IMG/VR virus record: IMGVR_UViG_3300017963_000316
Coordinates: 1 to 54,666 of that record
DNA length: 54,666 bases
Reading direction: 5' to 3' (one strand)
Source: a virus
This document shows positions 23,033 to 32,053 of this stretch, piece by piece. The notes beneath the pieces were generated by a model. It was not told where the DNA came from, ran no database searches, and worked only from the letters and a program-made list of their open reading frames with translations. The position numbers and the translations under genes are program-made. Numbering within the stretch: position 1 is the first letter of the stretch; every line of letters begins with the position of its first letter.

Positions 23033-23654
23033 AGGATTTCCTTTAATGAAGGATATTATCCCCGAAGGTACGTCTGGTAACTATGCAATTGAACATTATG
23101 ATATTCCCGAAGATAAAGCACGACTCGCAATAACAATGGCTACATACAATCGTGATTATCTTGGTAGAGAAATATTTGCAGGTGAATTTTGCAAGTTGAC
23201 ATATAATGGTCATATAATAATGTCGGATTCTGGTGGAGAACGATACTCCAATACAGAGATTGTGAGAGAAGCACATGGCAATATGTTAATTGCTGGATTA
23301 GGACTCGGAATGGTTCTCTGTAGTATTCTTCCTAAACCAGAAGTAGAGAGTGTAACTGTAGTAGAAATATCACATGACGTTTGCAAACTTGTCCTTCCAC
23401 ATTTGACTAAGTATCTCGGTGACCACATAGTAAAGCTTAGAGTTGATGAAGATGATATTTACCAGTATACACCAGACCGTAAATACAACGTAATATACTT
23501 CGATATTTGGGGTGACTATTCTGGTGATGAATACGAGGAAACAAAGAAATTACACAGACGTTACCAGAAATATCTTGATAGGTCAGACCACCCCTATATG
23601 AATAGTTGGATGCGGTGGCACATGAAAGAACTCCATTTCGGCGACAGATATTAG
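23010..23654 (+). CDS. Spermidine-synthase-like class I methyltransferase
   Basis: A 214-residue protein. MLIAGLGLGMVLCSIL at about residues 92-107 is the nucleotide-binding motif I, VTVVEIS the acidic motif II, and YNVIYFDIWGDY motif IV. The order resembles spermidine synthases and related small-molecule methyltransferases. The substrate is unknown. It is the last gene before the promoter at 23657. Confidence 0.7.
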   Translation: MQNDWQLRGFPLMKDIIPEGTSGNYAIEHYDIPEDKARLAITMATYNRDYLGREIFAGEFCKLTYNGHIIMSDSGGERYSNTEIVREAHGNMLIAGLGLGMVLCSILPKPEVESVTVVEISHDVCKLVLPHLTKYLGDHIVKLRVDEDDIYQYTPDRKYNVIYFDIWGDYSGDEYEETKKLHRRYQKYLDRSDHPYMNSWMRWHMKELHFGDRY

Positions 23655-23656
23655 GC

Positions 23657-23685
23657 TTGACTTATTTCTTGGCATATGGTATAAT
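23657..23685 (+). promoter_or_regulatory. Shared-type promoter, near-leaderless transcript
   Basis: TTGACT at 23657-23662 and TATAAT at 23680-23685 with a 17 bp spacer ending TGGCATATGG. The TATAATG contains an in-frame ATG upstream of any possible RNA start, so the first usable start is GTG at 23696, eleven nucleotides past the -10. Confidence 0.85.
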
Positions 23686-23695
23686 GTATAAGACA

Positions 23696-24118
23696 GTGGA
23701 TAGTCCAGAGGAATTGAAAAAGGTCATTGAGTTCATTGACAAGATGAAAAAGTTCGTTGACCGTTATGGTGAGTGGTTACAGAACTATCCATCATTTATG
23801 AATCACCACGACCATTTAGATGTGTCTATGAACATGTTGTCAAAGACTGTCTGGTATATTGAACAACACGTGAACCAACACTTCCACTGTGATACATGCG
23901 GCAGAAGCTTCAAGTTTGTTGACATGAATAGGTATGTATTAAGATGTAGATGTGGTGGTGAATTGTGGTTGTGTACATACAGAGAACCATCAGATAGATG
24001 CGACACGTGTCCTGAGAGATTTAAGTGTCTTACAGACAGAGTTGATGAAAAATTGGTTAGTCATAATCTGCATGATTTGGAAGAAATGGATAATTATAAA
24101 GTAATAGCGGAGTATTAA
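23696..24118 (+). CDS. CxxC-tag protein with zinc ribbon, leaderless start
   Basis: A 140-residue protein: helical N-terminus, a ribbon (CDTCGRSFKF...CRCGG), then the micro-motif (CDTCPERFKCLTDR, about 100-113). I place the start at GTG 23696, because ATG 23684 is part of the -10 hexamer and would not be in the mRNA. The same GTG-after-promoter layout recurs at 46196. Confidence 0.65.
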   Translation: MDSPEELKKVIEFIDKMKKFVDRYGEWLQNYPSFMNHHDHLDVSMNMLSKTVWYIEQHVNQHFHCDTCGRSFKFVDMNRYVLRCRCGGELWLCTYREPSDRCDTCPERFKCLTDRVDEKLVSHNLHDLEEMDNYKVIAEY

Positions 24119-24373
24119 ATGAGTTTTTCAGAAGTAGATAAGAAATATGACAAAAAGAGCAAAGCATTTGAACTTTTGGACATTCTTGCAGAGGTTCAAA
24201 AGAATAAGTTTTCTACAGTAAGAGTTGCTAAGGTAAAATGTTGGGGGGCAGAGTTTATACAGCTACAGGTCTGGAAAGAAGAGAACGACAAGAAGTTTGC
24301 CGCAAAGGGTCAGAATATCATAATTAAACCAGAGGTCGCAAACCAAATAGGAAAGATTTTATTAGACGTATGA
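24119..24373 (+). CDS. 84-residue hypothetical protein
   Basis: A small basic alpha/beta protein (KFSTVRVAKVKCWGAEFIQL...IIIKPEVANQIGKIL). It follows the previous stop directly. Not recognised. Confidence 0.55.
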   Translation: MSFSEVDKKYDKKSKAFELLDILAEVQKNKFSTVRVAKVKCWGAEFIQLQVWKEENDKKFAAKGQNIIIKPEVANQIGKILLDV

Positions 24374-24672
24374 TTTGTTATAAGGCTGTTGATAATGATT
24401 TGTTGTCTCTAGGGTTAAAGCGGTGTACTCCTATTCAATATCGTATAGGAGAGTGGGTATACCCTAGAGAAGAACCACAAGAAGGACAATATACGCCAGG
24501 TGGTCTGTGGGTCGGTAAGCATACTGCGTTTATTCGGTGGTTAGATAAGTATTTGGCTGAGAAGTATGACCGACCCATGCTTGTTTATTCTTGTGAAATC
24601 GGAGAGGTTCTTTGGGAGTCAGTGAACAGAATAAAAACTGACAGGGTAAAATTGTTGGAGCTAGTGTGTTGA
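24370..24672 (+). CDS. 100-residue hypothetical protein
   Basis: A protein beginning MICYKAVDNDLLSLGLKR with a WVGKHTAFIRWLDKYL stretch in the middle. It resembles small phage proteins that have an ADP-ribosyltransferase-like look (YKAVD...L), but key residues cannot be named. ATGA overlap with the previous gene. Confidence 0.5.
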   Translation: MICYKAVDNDLLSLGLKRCTPIQYRIGEWVYPREEPQEGQYTPGGLWVGKHTAFIRWLDKYLAEKYDRPMLVYSCEIGEVLWESVNRIKTDRVKLLELVC

Positions 24673-25124
24673 GGTTACCTAAACTACAACTTGATATGAT
24701 TAAAGATGATACTCAGATAAAGCTATATGATGGTATTATCACTGGTAGAATACGAAGTAGTGAACCTACTATTCAGGAAATACCAAGAGGTAGTTTTCGT
24801 GACTACATGATAGATAAAACCTCCCCCGAATGGAAGTTTGAGCAATGTAGGATAAAAGAGAGAAACGTTGATTTTAGATATTGTGGTAAGTGTGACCAAA
24901 GATTCCAATGCTGGACTGCTGGTAAACCACAACCAAAACTTATTTTTGAAGATACTCATATAGGGTTGCAGAGGTTACAGCAAGCTGTATCTGCACAAAT
25001 GTTTACAATAGATGAAGCATCGGAAGCTTTTAAGAATTTAAGTGACGTATTAGTAAAGAGGTTAAATGAAACTTTGGAACAAAATATTCAAAGTCATTAT
25101 GAGGTATCCAGAGAATCATGGTGA
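24666..25124 (+). CDS. CxxC-tag protein
   Basis: A 152-residue protein with the micro-motif at about residues 75-88 (CGKCDQRFQCWTAG), preceded by another cysteine. The N-terminal half is beta-rich, the C-terminal half a helical pair. The start is GTG 24666 or TTG 24669. The end overlaps the next gene by 59 nt. Confidence 0.6.
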   Translation: MLRLPKLQLDMIKDDTQIKLYDGIITGRIRSSEPTIQEIPRGSFRDYMIDKTSPEWKFEQCRIKERNVDFRYCGKCDQRFQCWTAGKPQPKLIFEDTHIGLQRLQQAVSAQMFTIDEASEAFKNLSDVLVKRLNETLEQNIQSHYEVSRESW

Positions 25125-25512
25125 GTTGCTCAAGGATGGTGAAGAACCCCAAAAACCTGACTCTTTGGTATGTCCGAATTGTGGCAGTAATCAATGGTAC
25201 GAAGGTCCGAGTGGTGGAATGTCAACAAACATAAAATGTGCTAATCCTGACTGTGGACTATGGTTCAATAGCACGCCATTTGGTTTAGATTTTATTGGCA
25301 TAAAAGAGAATGTAGGAGAAGAAAAATTTATACGGTGGTATTGTCCAGAGTGTGATGATATTCGAGACTTTGCACTGGAATATGGGACTTACCCACATTG
25401 TCCATTTTGCAAGACACCACTTAAAGTATGCTGGTCACATAACATACCGCAAAAAATCTGTGACGCATGTCCTGAAAGGTTTAAGTGTTATACAACAAGA
25501 GGTAATTTTTAA
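25066..25512 (+). CDS. Multi-zinc-ribbon protein with C-terminal CxxC tag
   Basis: A 148-residue protein with two ribbons (CPNCG...CANPDC and CPECDD...CPFCKT) and the micro-motif at the extreme C-terminus (CDACPERFKCYTTR). ATG 25066 has AAAGAGG upstream and is preferred to ATG 25099. A nucleic-acid-binding role is plausible but unproven. Confidence 0.65.
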   Translation: MKLWNKIFKVIMRYPENHGELLKDGEEPQKPDSLVCPNCGSNQWYEGPSGGMSTNIKCANPDCGLWFNSTPFGLDFIGIKENVGEEKFIRWYCPECDDIRDFALEYGTYPHCPFCKTPLKVCWSHNIPQKICDACPERFKCYTTRGNF

Positions 25513-26141
25513 TGTTTGGTAAGAAAAAGAAAGAACCTGTTAAAGAACCTGTTGTTGTCACATCCGAACTTACACCTAATGAGTGTGACAGGGGTATTGA
25601 ATGTGATAAATGTCCAGAAAGATTTAGATGTTGGACTGAGAGGACAACAAAGTACCAACCAGAAATATTAAAGTTGAAAGAGGAACTTACTCTAATAGAG
25701 GAAGAACTAACTATAGATAACCTAAAACCCCGAATTAACGCTCTCAATGATAGGAAAACTGCTATATATGATAGGTTGGATAGGTTGGATAAGATCAACA
25801 CCATCGTTGGAACTCTAGGTAGTATGGAACAAGTAGACCCACCTGGAGGTTGGCATGCTGGAATGATTTCAAGTTGCTCAACTAGCGGTATAGTAGACAA
25901 AAAAGTAGGTCATGCACCTGATAGCTACCGTTTCATAGCAAGAGTACCAAAAAATGTTATTGACATACACAATAACTTAATCCAGAATTTTAGCGAAGGT
26001 AACATAGTAGTATGGTGTAATACTAAAGAAGTGTATAAAAAATGGAATGCTAAAAATTTTGAGGCTAAATTATTCCTTTTGTATAATAATCATTGGTATC
26101 ATTTAGTCAGTTGGAATGGTGAAAAAGATGAACCACTATGA
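25512..26141 (+). CDS. CxxC-tag protein with coiled coil
   Basis: A 209-residue protein. After a lysine-rich start the micro-motif appears early (CDKCPERFRCWTER, about 31-44). It is followed by a coiled coil (PEILKLKEELTLIEEELT, then RINALNDRKTAIYDRLDRLD) and a C-terminal beta-rich domain. The ATG shares its A with the previous stop. Confidence 0.65.
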   Translation: MFGKKKKEPVKEPVVVTSELTPNECDRGIECDKCPERFRCWTERTTKYQPEILKLKEELTLIEEELTIDNLKPRINALNDRKTAIYDRLDRLDKINTIVGTLGSMEQVDPPGGWHAGMISSCSTSGIVDKKVGHAPDSYRFIARVPKNVIDIHNNLIQNFSEGNIVVWCNTKEVYKKWNAKNFEAKLFLLYNNHWYHLVSWNGEKDEPL

Positions 26142-27441
26142 TGTGGCAATAGTCGGAGCTGGACCTGCTGGTATGGCAGTAGCCAAAACTCTCGACCCAA
26201 GATTAAAGTTTATCTTGGTAGATAAAGGTTTGGGAATAAAAGAACGCACCTCAATCACCTCTGGTTTCGGAGGTGCAGGATTGTTCTCAGATGGTAAGCT
26301 TATAATGTCAGATGTGGTTGGTGGGAATATAAAGAACTACACTACCAAACCATATTATTATCTAGAACAAGCGGCTTATATGTTCGGTGTCACAGGAGCA
26401 CCGTATACCAAGGTGTACTTGGATGATAAGAAACAGAAACTTGCTGACGAAGCGTCAAAGGTTGGATTAGAACTCATAGCTACTAACACCATCCATCTTG
26501 GAACGGATGGTTGCAAAACAGTAACAGAGAGAATCTATGAGGAACTAAAACCAGTATGTGAAATTTTGGTGGATAATCCAGTGTCCAACATACTGTATCC
26601 AACAGAGGATGAGGAATTTTATCTTGAGGCAAAGAAATTCCCTATCTACTGTAAATATTTGGTATTAGCTCCAGGTCGTGAAGGAGCTAAATGGCTAAGC
26701 GAAGTCTTAACAAATATGAACGTAAAGGTGAGTGGTAACAAAGTAGACTTAGGTTTGCGAATGGAAGTTCCAAATGCGGTTGCAAAGGAATTAGTGGAGT
26801 TTGCTCACGACTTCAAAGCACATTATCATACTAAAGCATTTGATGACTTGGTTAGAACTTTCTGCACCTGTCCTAGCGGGCAAGTGGTCAGAGAGCAGTT
26901 CGATGACCTGACGACATGCAATGGACACAGTTTTTCACAAGGTAGAACAGACTATACTAACTTTGCTATACTTGTTAGCATCCCGTTTGGTGACCCTATC
27001 AATCCAAATGAATATGGTAGGTCAATCGTTTCTTTGGCTAACAACATTGCAAAGGGTGGAGTGGTTGTTCAGAGATTGGGCGACTTGTTGGTTGGTAGAC
27101 GGTCAACAGCGAGTAGGATAGCAAAAAGTGTAGTAAAACCAACACTAGACGCATTTCCTGGCGACTTGTCTTTGGTGCTACCATATAGATATTTAAGTGA
27201 TATTGTTGAAATGATTGAAAAACTGGACAACATAGCACCTGGGATGATGGCAGGTGGTAATTTACTTTATGGTGTAGAAGCCAAATTCTACTCCAATGTG
27301 ATAGAGTTAAAGAATATGGAGACATCTGTCCCCAATTTATTCTGTGCAGGTGATGGAAGTGGAGTTTCCAGAGGGATAGTCCAAGCAGTTGCAAGTGGCA
27401 TCATTGCTGGTGATGCTATAAACAAAAAGGCTGGTGCTTAA
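26116..27441 (+). CDS. FAD-dependent oxidoreductase
   Basis: A 441-residue flavoprotein. YDVAIVGAGPAGMAVA at residues 8-23 is the dinucleotide-binding GxGxxG, GFGGAGLFSDGKL follows, and PNLFCAGDGSG...GIVQAVASG near the end is the second FAD-contact motif. The pattern matches the uncharacterised NAD(P)/FAD-dependent dehydrogenase group related to COG2509. The redox substrate is unknown; such an enzyme is unusual in a phage. The start is ATG 26116 or 26128. Confidence 0.8.
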   Translation: MVKKMNHYDVAIVGAGPAGMAVAKTLDPRLKFILVDKGLGIKERTSITSGFGGAGLFSDGKLIMSDVVGGNIKNYTTKPYYYLEQAAYMFGVTGAPYTKVYLDDKKQKLADEASKVGLELIATNTIHLGTDGCKTVTERIYEELKPVCEILVDNPVSNILYPTEDEEFYLEAKKFPIYCKYLVLAPGREGAKWLSEVLTNMNVKVSGNKVDLGLRMEVPNAVAKELVEFAHDFKAHYHTKAFDDLVRTFCTCPSGQVVREQFDDLTTCNGHSFSQGRTDYTNFAILVSIPFGDPINPNEYGRSIVSLANNIAKGGVVVQRLGDLLVGRRSTASRIAKSVVKPTLDAFPGDLSLVLPYRYLSDIVEMIEKLDNIAPGMMAGGNLLYGVEAKFYSNVIELKNMETSVPNLFCAGDGSGVSRGIVQAVASGIIAGDAINKKAGA

Positions 27442-27968
27442 TGGTTAAGAAGAAGCCAACAGATAACAATATAAATACGAAAAAAATTGAGGATATGCTT
27501 AAAGCATTGGAAGCGGCAGGCATTCCTTGGCAACAAACTACAGTACCAAACAAGCAAAAGAATCCTCCAGTTTTTATTCCTACGGTGTGGACAGTTCCGC
27601 CCAAACAACCTGGATTCCCATATTCACCAGTTAGTGAGGATTGGGAAAAGCGGATGGAAGACCAGCAAACAGTGGCATTTATGCAGGAGTGTCGTGAACG
27701 TACTGCTGACATGAAGGATGATGAGAAGTGTGCAAGATGTAAACTTCGGTTCAGATGCTATACAGAAATCAAGGTTGAGAAGAAACGTAAGACTAAGACT
27801 AGGAAACCAAGAAAGTTAGGTACTCAACCAGTAAAAAGAATAAACACGGTGCTTTATAGTCAATCAATCACTCCACCAATCATGGATGGAAATACTGACT
27901 TTGACTGGATGAAGGTAATAAAAGATGTTGCGGAAAATACCAGACCCGATACTGAGAAAGAAGTCTAA
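27441..27968 (+). CDS. CxxC-tag protein
   Basis: A 175-residue protein, proline-rich in the first half, with the micro-motif at about residues 97-110 (CARCKLRFRCYTEI) and a strongly basic segment directly after it (KVEKKRKTKTRKPRKLG). The end overlaps the deformylase gene by 44 nt. Confidence 0.65.
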   Translation: MVKKKPTDNNINTKKIEDMLKALEAAGIPWQQTTVPNKQKNPPVFIPTVWTVPPKQPGFPYSPVSEDWEKRMEDQQTVAFMQECRERTADMKDDEKCARCKLRFRCYTEIKVEKKRKTKTRKPRKLGTQPVKRINTVLYSQSITPPIMDGNTDFDWMKVIKDVAENTRPDTEKEV

Positions 27969-28395
27969 ACCAGTTAATACTAGCCTTGACTTAACTCATC
28001 TATTTGAGGAAATGTCACGTATCAGACAGGAGAACAACGGAGCAGGAATAGCCGCCCCACAACTTGGTGAGCTACTTCGTATAATCAACTTTGTGTATAA
28101 AGGTAGAGAAGTCACGGTAGTAAATCCTGTTATCAAACATAAAAAGGGTGCTGTGTTAATTGACGAGGGGTGTTTAAGCATTCCTGATTTTATCTACCAA
28201 GTAAAAAGACCAACATCTCTTACGTTGTTTGGTGAAGATACGCATGGTGAACCTGTGAAGTTTAAGTGCGATATTAACCATGCTTACATTGTGGAACATG
28301 AGGTAGACCACTTGAACGGAATACTGATTGATGTGAAGGGAAAGCTTGTTGGTACAAAAGAAGAAAGGAAGGTGGATAAATTAGCATGGAGTTAG
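27925..28395 (+). CDS. def: Peptide deformylase
   Basis: A 156-residue protein with all three deformylase motifs: GAGIAAPQLG (motif 1), EGCLSIP (motif 2, cysteine ligand) and HEVDHLNG (motif 3, HExxH-type with two histidine ligands). The enzyme removes the formyl group from nascent proteins at the ribosome exit. Phage deformylases are known; this one is near full bacterial length. It fits the translation-related genes in the window. Confidence 0.92.
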   Translation: MLRKIPDPILRKKSKPVNTSLDLTHLFEEMSRIRQENNGAGIAAPQLGELLRIINFVYKGREVTVVNPVIKHKKGAVLIDEGCLSIPDFIYQVKRPTSLTLFGEDTHGEPVKFKCDINHAYIVEHEVDHLNGILIDVKGKLVGTKEERKVDKLAWS

Positions 28396-28814
28396 CAATT
28401 TGTCATGATTGTGGAGCAAAAGAGGGTGAGTATCATAAATTAGGTTGTGATATGGAAAGGTGTCCATTTTGTGGGCATCAATTGATAAGTTGTGAGTGCT
28501 GTTACGAATTACTGGGGATTGATGTGTCAGTAGGAACTTGGGCATACGAGAATGGACTGACTGAGGAACAAGAAGAGAAGTTTTTTGAGTTGTGTGAACA
28601 GAAGGGCAGAATTCCTTGGGTTCAAATTCCAGTTCTATGTGCTCTATGCGGGGAAGTCTTTCCAGACATGTTTATTGTACCAGACGAAGAATGGCAGAAA
28701 TTTGTAATACCAGAACTACAATATGAAGTTCTATGTCGTCATTGCTACGACAGACAAAAAGAGTTATTTCCTAATGGATGGCGAAACGCACAATCCCATC
28801 CAAGAGGTAGGTAA
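28386..28814 (+). CDS. Zinc-ribbon protein (CHDCGAKEGEYH family)
   Basis: A 142-residue protein with CHDCGA, CPFCG, CECC near the N-terminus and CALCGE...CRHCYD near the C-terminus: at least two zinc sites. The start MELAICHDCGAKEGEYH is one I have seen in hypothetical bacterial and phage proteins. Function unknown. Overlaps the deformylase end by 10 nt. Confidence 0.65.
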   Translation: MELAICHDCGAKEGEYHKLGCDMERCPFCGHQLISCECCYELLGIDVSVGTWAYENGLTEEQEEKFFELCEQKGRIPWVQIPVLCALCGEVFPDMFIVPDEEWQKFVIPELQYEVLCRHCYDRQKELFPNGWRNAQSHPRGR

Positions 28815-29147
28815 GTGAACAAATATGAATTTACAGGAAGTCTACCGATATGCACTAAAGCTGGTATACCTGTAGCAGATAGTTTTACTCGCATTGTACA
28901 CGGTGGACGTGGTGCATATGTTGAATTTGATGATGTAAAGAATGTGTTTATACCAGATAAGGAACAGTGGAGGTTGAGGTCAGACAGAGCATTCTATGTT
29001 GAACATAGGACTTTTGATGGTGTAAAAGTATACCACCAGAAAAAACCTGTAGATTATGCTGATTATAAAGTAGGGAAGTGGTACATTTCACCACTATATT
29101 TAGATGATTTTGAGGTAGTAGGAAAATATGATAATAATGAACCCTAA
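28815..29147 (+). CDS. 110-residue hypothetical protein
   Basis: A beta-rich protein (IVHGGRGAYVEFDDVKN, KWYISPLYLDDFEVVG), GTG start directly after the previous stop. No family is recognised. Confidence 0.6.
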   Translation: MNKYEFTGSLPICTKAGIPVADSFTRIVHGGRGAYVEFDDVKNVFIPDKEQWRLRSDRAFYVEHRTFDGVKVYHQKKPVDYADYKVGKWYISPLYLDDFEVVGKYDNNEP

Positions 29148-29601
29148 TTTCTTCGATTGGGAAGAATTGAAAATGCGTGGTAAGGTCATTGCAGAATCAG
29201 GATATTTTGACCCTCCACATCCAGAACACCTATCTTATTTTAGAGAAGGTAAGAAACTCGGTGACATTCTTGTTATTATCCTGAACACCGATGAGCAGTT
29301 ACTACTAAAACGTAAAGGTACTGCACTGGAAGGTATAATAAGGTATCCATTTGAGGATAGAGCAATCATTGTGAACGAGTTCAAACCTGTTGACATTGTT
29401 GTTCGCTCAATAGATAAGGATGCTAGTATAGCAAAGACACTGAGGTTAATTAAACCTCACGTATTCGCAAAAGGTGGAGATAGGACAATTGATACTCTAC
29501 CAAAAGCAGAGATAGATACAGCTAAAGAAGTAGGTTATGAGATAATTTGTAATGTGGGAAATCCCAAAGAACATTCTAGCTCATGGTACAAGTGGGAATA
29601 A
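29128..29601 (+). CDS. Cytidylyltransferase-like nucleotidyltransferase
   Basis: A 157-residue protein with the HxGH-type signature GYFDPPHPEHLSYF near residue 22. The usual second histidine motif is HPEH here. KGGDRTIDTLPKAEI lies near the position of the ISSSxI/RT motif. It resembles glycerol-3-phosphate cytidylyltransferase and the HldE C-terminal domain, which transfer CMP or AMP to a phosphorylated polyol or sugar. A surface- or sugar-modification role is inferred. Confidence 0.75.
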   Translation: MIIMNPNFFDWEELKMRGKVIAESGYFDPPHPEHLSYFREGKKLGDILVIILNTDEQLLLKRKGTALEGIIRYPFEDRAIIVNEFKPVDIVVRSIDKDASIAKTLRLIKPHVFAKGGDRTIDTLPKAEIDTAKEVGYEIICNVGNPKEHSSSWYKWE

Positions 29602-29602
29602 G

Positions 29603-30970
29603 ATGGACAAGCTACTAAACAAGATTGCAAAGAAGTTCAACAAGCAAGGCTACGAACTTTATGAAGTTGGTGGTCATGTTCGTGATGCCATTCTCGAAAG
29701 AGAATCTCACGATATTGACCTGGCAACTAACGCACGTCCAGATAAGATAAAGGAACTGCTGGACGAATTTGGTGCTATTTACACTATGGGTGCGGAGTTT
29801 GGTACTATTGGTCTTAATGTAGATGGTCAAACTATCGAGGTAACCACCTTTAGAAAGGAAGTTTACCCTGTTGAATCTCGTAAGCCATCTGTTATCTTTG
29901 GTGACAACCTAGAAGAAGACCTATCAAGACGAGATTTTACCATCAATGCAATAGCACGAAACCCACTGACTGGTGAGATATTTGACCCGTTTAAGGGTAT
30001 AGAAGACATGAAGAAGAAGTTGATAAGAGTTGTAGGTGGAGACGAAAGATTTGACGAAGACCCACTAAGAATGCTTCGTGCAATCCGTTTTGCCTGTGAA
30101 CTTGGTTTCTCACTTGACATAAGAATAGAGCATCCAGAAAGACTGGAAATCATTTCTAAGGAAAGAATTCGTGAAGAACTAAACAAGATTCTTCTATCAA
30201 GACGTGCCTCATATGGTTTCAGAAAGTTGTGTCAAACTGGTCTAATATACTATGTTGCACCAGAGTTCATGGATTTGAAGAACATAGTACAAGGTAAGAA
30301 TCACATAAAGGATGCTTTCGAGCATTCACTACTGGTTCTACACAAGGGTACTAAGGTTGATGCTGGTGACAGAAACCTAATATTTCGTCTTGCCTGCATC
30401 TTCCATGACATCGGTAAGCCAGAAACTAAGATAGAAGATGATGACGGTGTTCACTTCTACTCACATCACAATGTGGGTGCAAGAAAGGCAAGAAAGATAC
30501 TACGCAGACTTCGTTATGATAACGAAACTGTTAATGCCGTTTGCCACCTAATCAAGTACCACATGACTCCAATTGTTCTACAAAGAGAAATTCAAAACGG
30601 CAGAATAAAGAAGAGAATCATCATGCGACTGGTAAGAAAGGTCGGTGAAGATAACATTTACCTACTGTTGGATTTGGTGAAGTGTGACATTCGTTCTTCA
30701 AAGAACCCACGTTACAAGTTCGTTACTATACTAATGAGACTGGTAAATGAGTGCATGAAGGAACAACCAGATACTCTAACTTCACCTATTGATGGTAAGG
30801 AAATCATGGCAGAGTTTGAACTTGAACCAGGTAAGTTTGTGGGTGAGATTAAGAGACATTTGACTAACCTTGTTATTGATGGTAAGCTAGATAAGGATGA
30901 CAGGGAAGGTGCATTTGCAGAAGCGAGGGATTACATATATGAGCGAAGAAAAGGAATTGGAGCAGTTTAA
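29603..30970 (+). CDS. cca: CCA-adding enzyme (tRNA nucleotidyltransferase) with HD domain
   Basis: A 455-residue protein. Y(E)VGGHVRDAIL and HDIDLATNA (GG and DxD catalytic motifs of class II nucleotidyltransferases) are at residues 20-47, SRRDFTINAIA and DPLRMLRAIRFA are the following head/neck motifs, and an HD domain (HSLLVLHK..., FHDIGKP) follows. It adds or repairs the CCA end of tRNAs. Several tRNAs in this window lack an encoded CCA, which gives it a clear job. Confidence 0.92.
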   Translation: MDKLLNKIAKKFNKQGYELYEVGGHVRDAILERESHDIDLATNARPDKIKELLDEFGAIYTMGAEFGTIGLNVDGQTIEVTTFRKEVYPVESRKPSVIFGDNLEEDLSRRDFTINAIARNPLTGEIFDPFKGIEDMKKKLIRVVGGDERFDEDPLRMLRAIRFACELGFSLDIRIEHPERLEIISKERIREELNKILLSRRASYGFRKLCQTGLIYYVAPEFMDLKNIVQGKNHIKDAFEHSLLVLHKGTKVDAGDRNLIFRLACIFHDIGKPETKIEDDDGVHFYSHHNVGARKARKILRRLRYDNETVNAVCHLIKYHMTPIVLQREIQNGRIKKRIIMRLVRKVGEDNIYLLLDLVKCDIRSSKNPRYKFVTILMRLVNECMKEQPDTLTSPIDGKEIMAEFELEPGKFVGEIKRHLTNLVIDGKLDKDDREGAFAEARDYIYERRKGIGAV

Positions 30971-31172
30971 GCAGGAATTCACTCAGGGTTACATTGATGC
31001 CTACCTTGACAGACTGCTTGACCTACGTAATAAAATAAAAGCCGCCACCAGTTTTGGTGAAGTCCAAACGCTGATGGAAAGAGAACAAGAATTCTTGCAC
31101 ACCGAATTTGGTGTACCAAGGAGAGAAGATGCCACAGAGAAGAAAGAAGAACCCAATCCCACAGAGAAATAA
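30939..31172 (+). CDS. 77-residue helical protein
   Basis: An acidic helical protein (EEKELEQFKQEFTQGYIDAY, DRLLDLRNKIKAATSF...). It starts inside the CCA-enzyme gene (32-nt overlap) and overlaps the next gene by 44 nt. Not recognised. Confidence 0.5.
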   Translation: MSEEKELEQFKQEFTQGYIDAYLDRLLDLRNKIKAATSFGEVQTLMEREQEFLHTEFGVPRREDATEKKEEPNPTEK

Positions 31173-31350
31173 GGTACAACCCCTCTCAAAACCACCGACC
31201 CCCCAAATACCAGAACAACCTGTGGTATCACCAGAGGAAGAAGAAGCTATATTAGCAAAAGCTAAAGGTGGGGTTAAGGGTAAGAAAGAGAAAAAAGATG
31301 AAGATACGAAAGCTGATATGCCCAAAGTGTGGGAATACAAAAGAATTTAG
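31129..31350 (+). CDS. 73-residue basic, proline-rich protein
   Basis: A disordered-looking protein with PQRRKKNPIPQRNK at the start and a lysine/glutamate-rich end. It overlaps both neighbours. Coding status rests on open frame and position only. Confidence 0.4.
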   Translation: MPQRRKKNPIPQRNKVQPLSKPPTPQIPEQPVVSPEEEEAILAKAKGGVKGKKEKKDEDTKADMPKVWEYKRI

Positions 31351-31630
31351 AGTTGATGTTCAGCTTCAGTACGTTTCGACATCTTTGACATTTAATGAGG
31401 ATAATGAGGCAGAACTAGACACAGATTTCCCTAATGACGTGGACATCATGTGTCCAGTTTGTGGTGTTTGTGATACAGAGTTAGACTTGTCTATCACTGA
31501 ACCTCATGTCCTCTGTCCTTCGTGCCTACACTATGTAGATGGGGATGTGACAGATGTATGTCCACATAGAGAAAGGAACTATCCCAAGTGCTTTATGTGG
31601 GCAGAGGAAGAAGCAGAGTTGGATTTATGA
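31298..31630 (+). CDS. Zinc-ribbon protein
   Basis: A 110-residue protein: CPKCGNTKEF at residues 7-16, a beta pair, CPVCGVCD and CPSCLHYV...CPHRERNYPKC. It could hold two zinc sites. ATGA overlap with the tag protein that follows. Confidence 0.6.
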   Translation: MKIRKLICPKCGNTKEFRVDVQLQYVSTSLTFNEDNEAELDTDFPNDVDIMCPVCGVCDTELDLSITEPHVLCPSCLHYVDGDVTDVCPHRERNYPKCFMWAEEEAELDL

Positions 31631-31971
31631 AATGTGAGGAATGTGAATATAGATTCTTGTGTTATACATTGGCAAATACGGAGAGACCACAAAGAGTTAC
31701 AGTAAACTGGAAAATTACAGCAAGCTGTGGTAAATGTCAACATAGTAAATTTGGTACATCAACACAAGGAAGCAGGGTAATACAAAATCCTGCGGGATAT
31801 TGTGAAAAGATGAATGCAATAGTACATAAAGAAAGTGCCATTTGTAACGAAGAAAACTATATGCCACGCAAAATTGCTAACATAGACAAGGTTTACAAAG
31901 AAATAAGAGAGGTACTCGGTACGAAGAATAGAAGGACTAAACTTCCTAAATACTGTGTAATAGAGGAGTAA
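31627..31971 (+). CDS. CxxC-tag protein with the tag at the extreme N-terminus
   Basis: A 114-residue protein that begins MKCEECEYRFLCYTLA, so the micro-motif is the first thing made. It is followed by a second cysteine cluster (CGKCQHSKF...GYCEKMNA...AICNEENY). It shows the motif is not simply a C-terminal tail. Confidence 0.65.
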   Translation: MKCEECEYRFLCYTLANTERPQRVTVNWKITASCGKCQHSKFGTSTQGSRVIQNPAGYCEKMNAIVHKESAICNEENYMPRKIANIDKVYKEIREVLGTKNRRTKLPKYCVIEE

Positions 31972-31978
31972 GGAGATT

Positions 31979-32053
31979 TTGTTTTGGATATTTGTTATAA
32001 TTATTTTTATAATGGCACTAATTTACGAATTATCGAGGAGCAGAAATGTTTAA
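31979..32053 (+). CDS. 24-residue transmembrane peptide
   Basis: TTG at 31979 follows a close AAGGAG. The product is MFWIFVIIIFIMALIYELSR plus SRNV, a single membrane helix. The end overlaps the next gene by 8 nt. Similar in size and style to the peptide at 6380. Its translation is uncertain. Confidence 0.35.
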   Translation: MFWIFVIIIFIMALIYELSRSRNV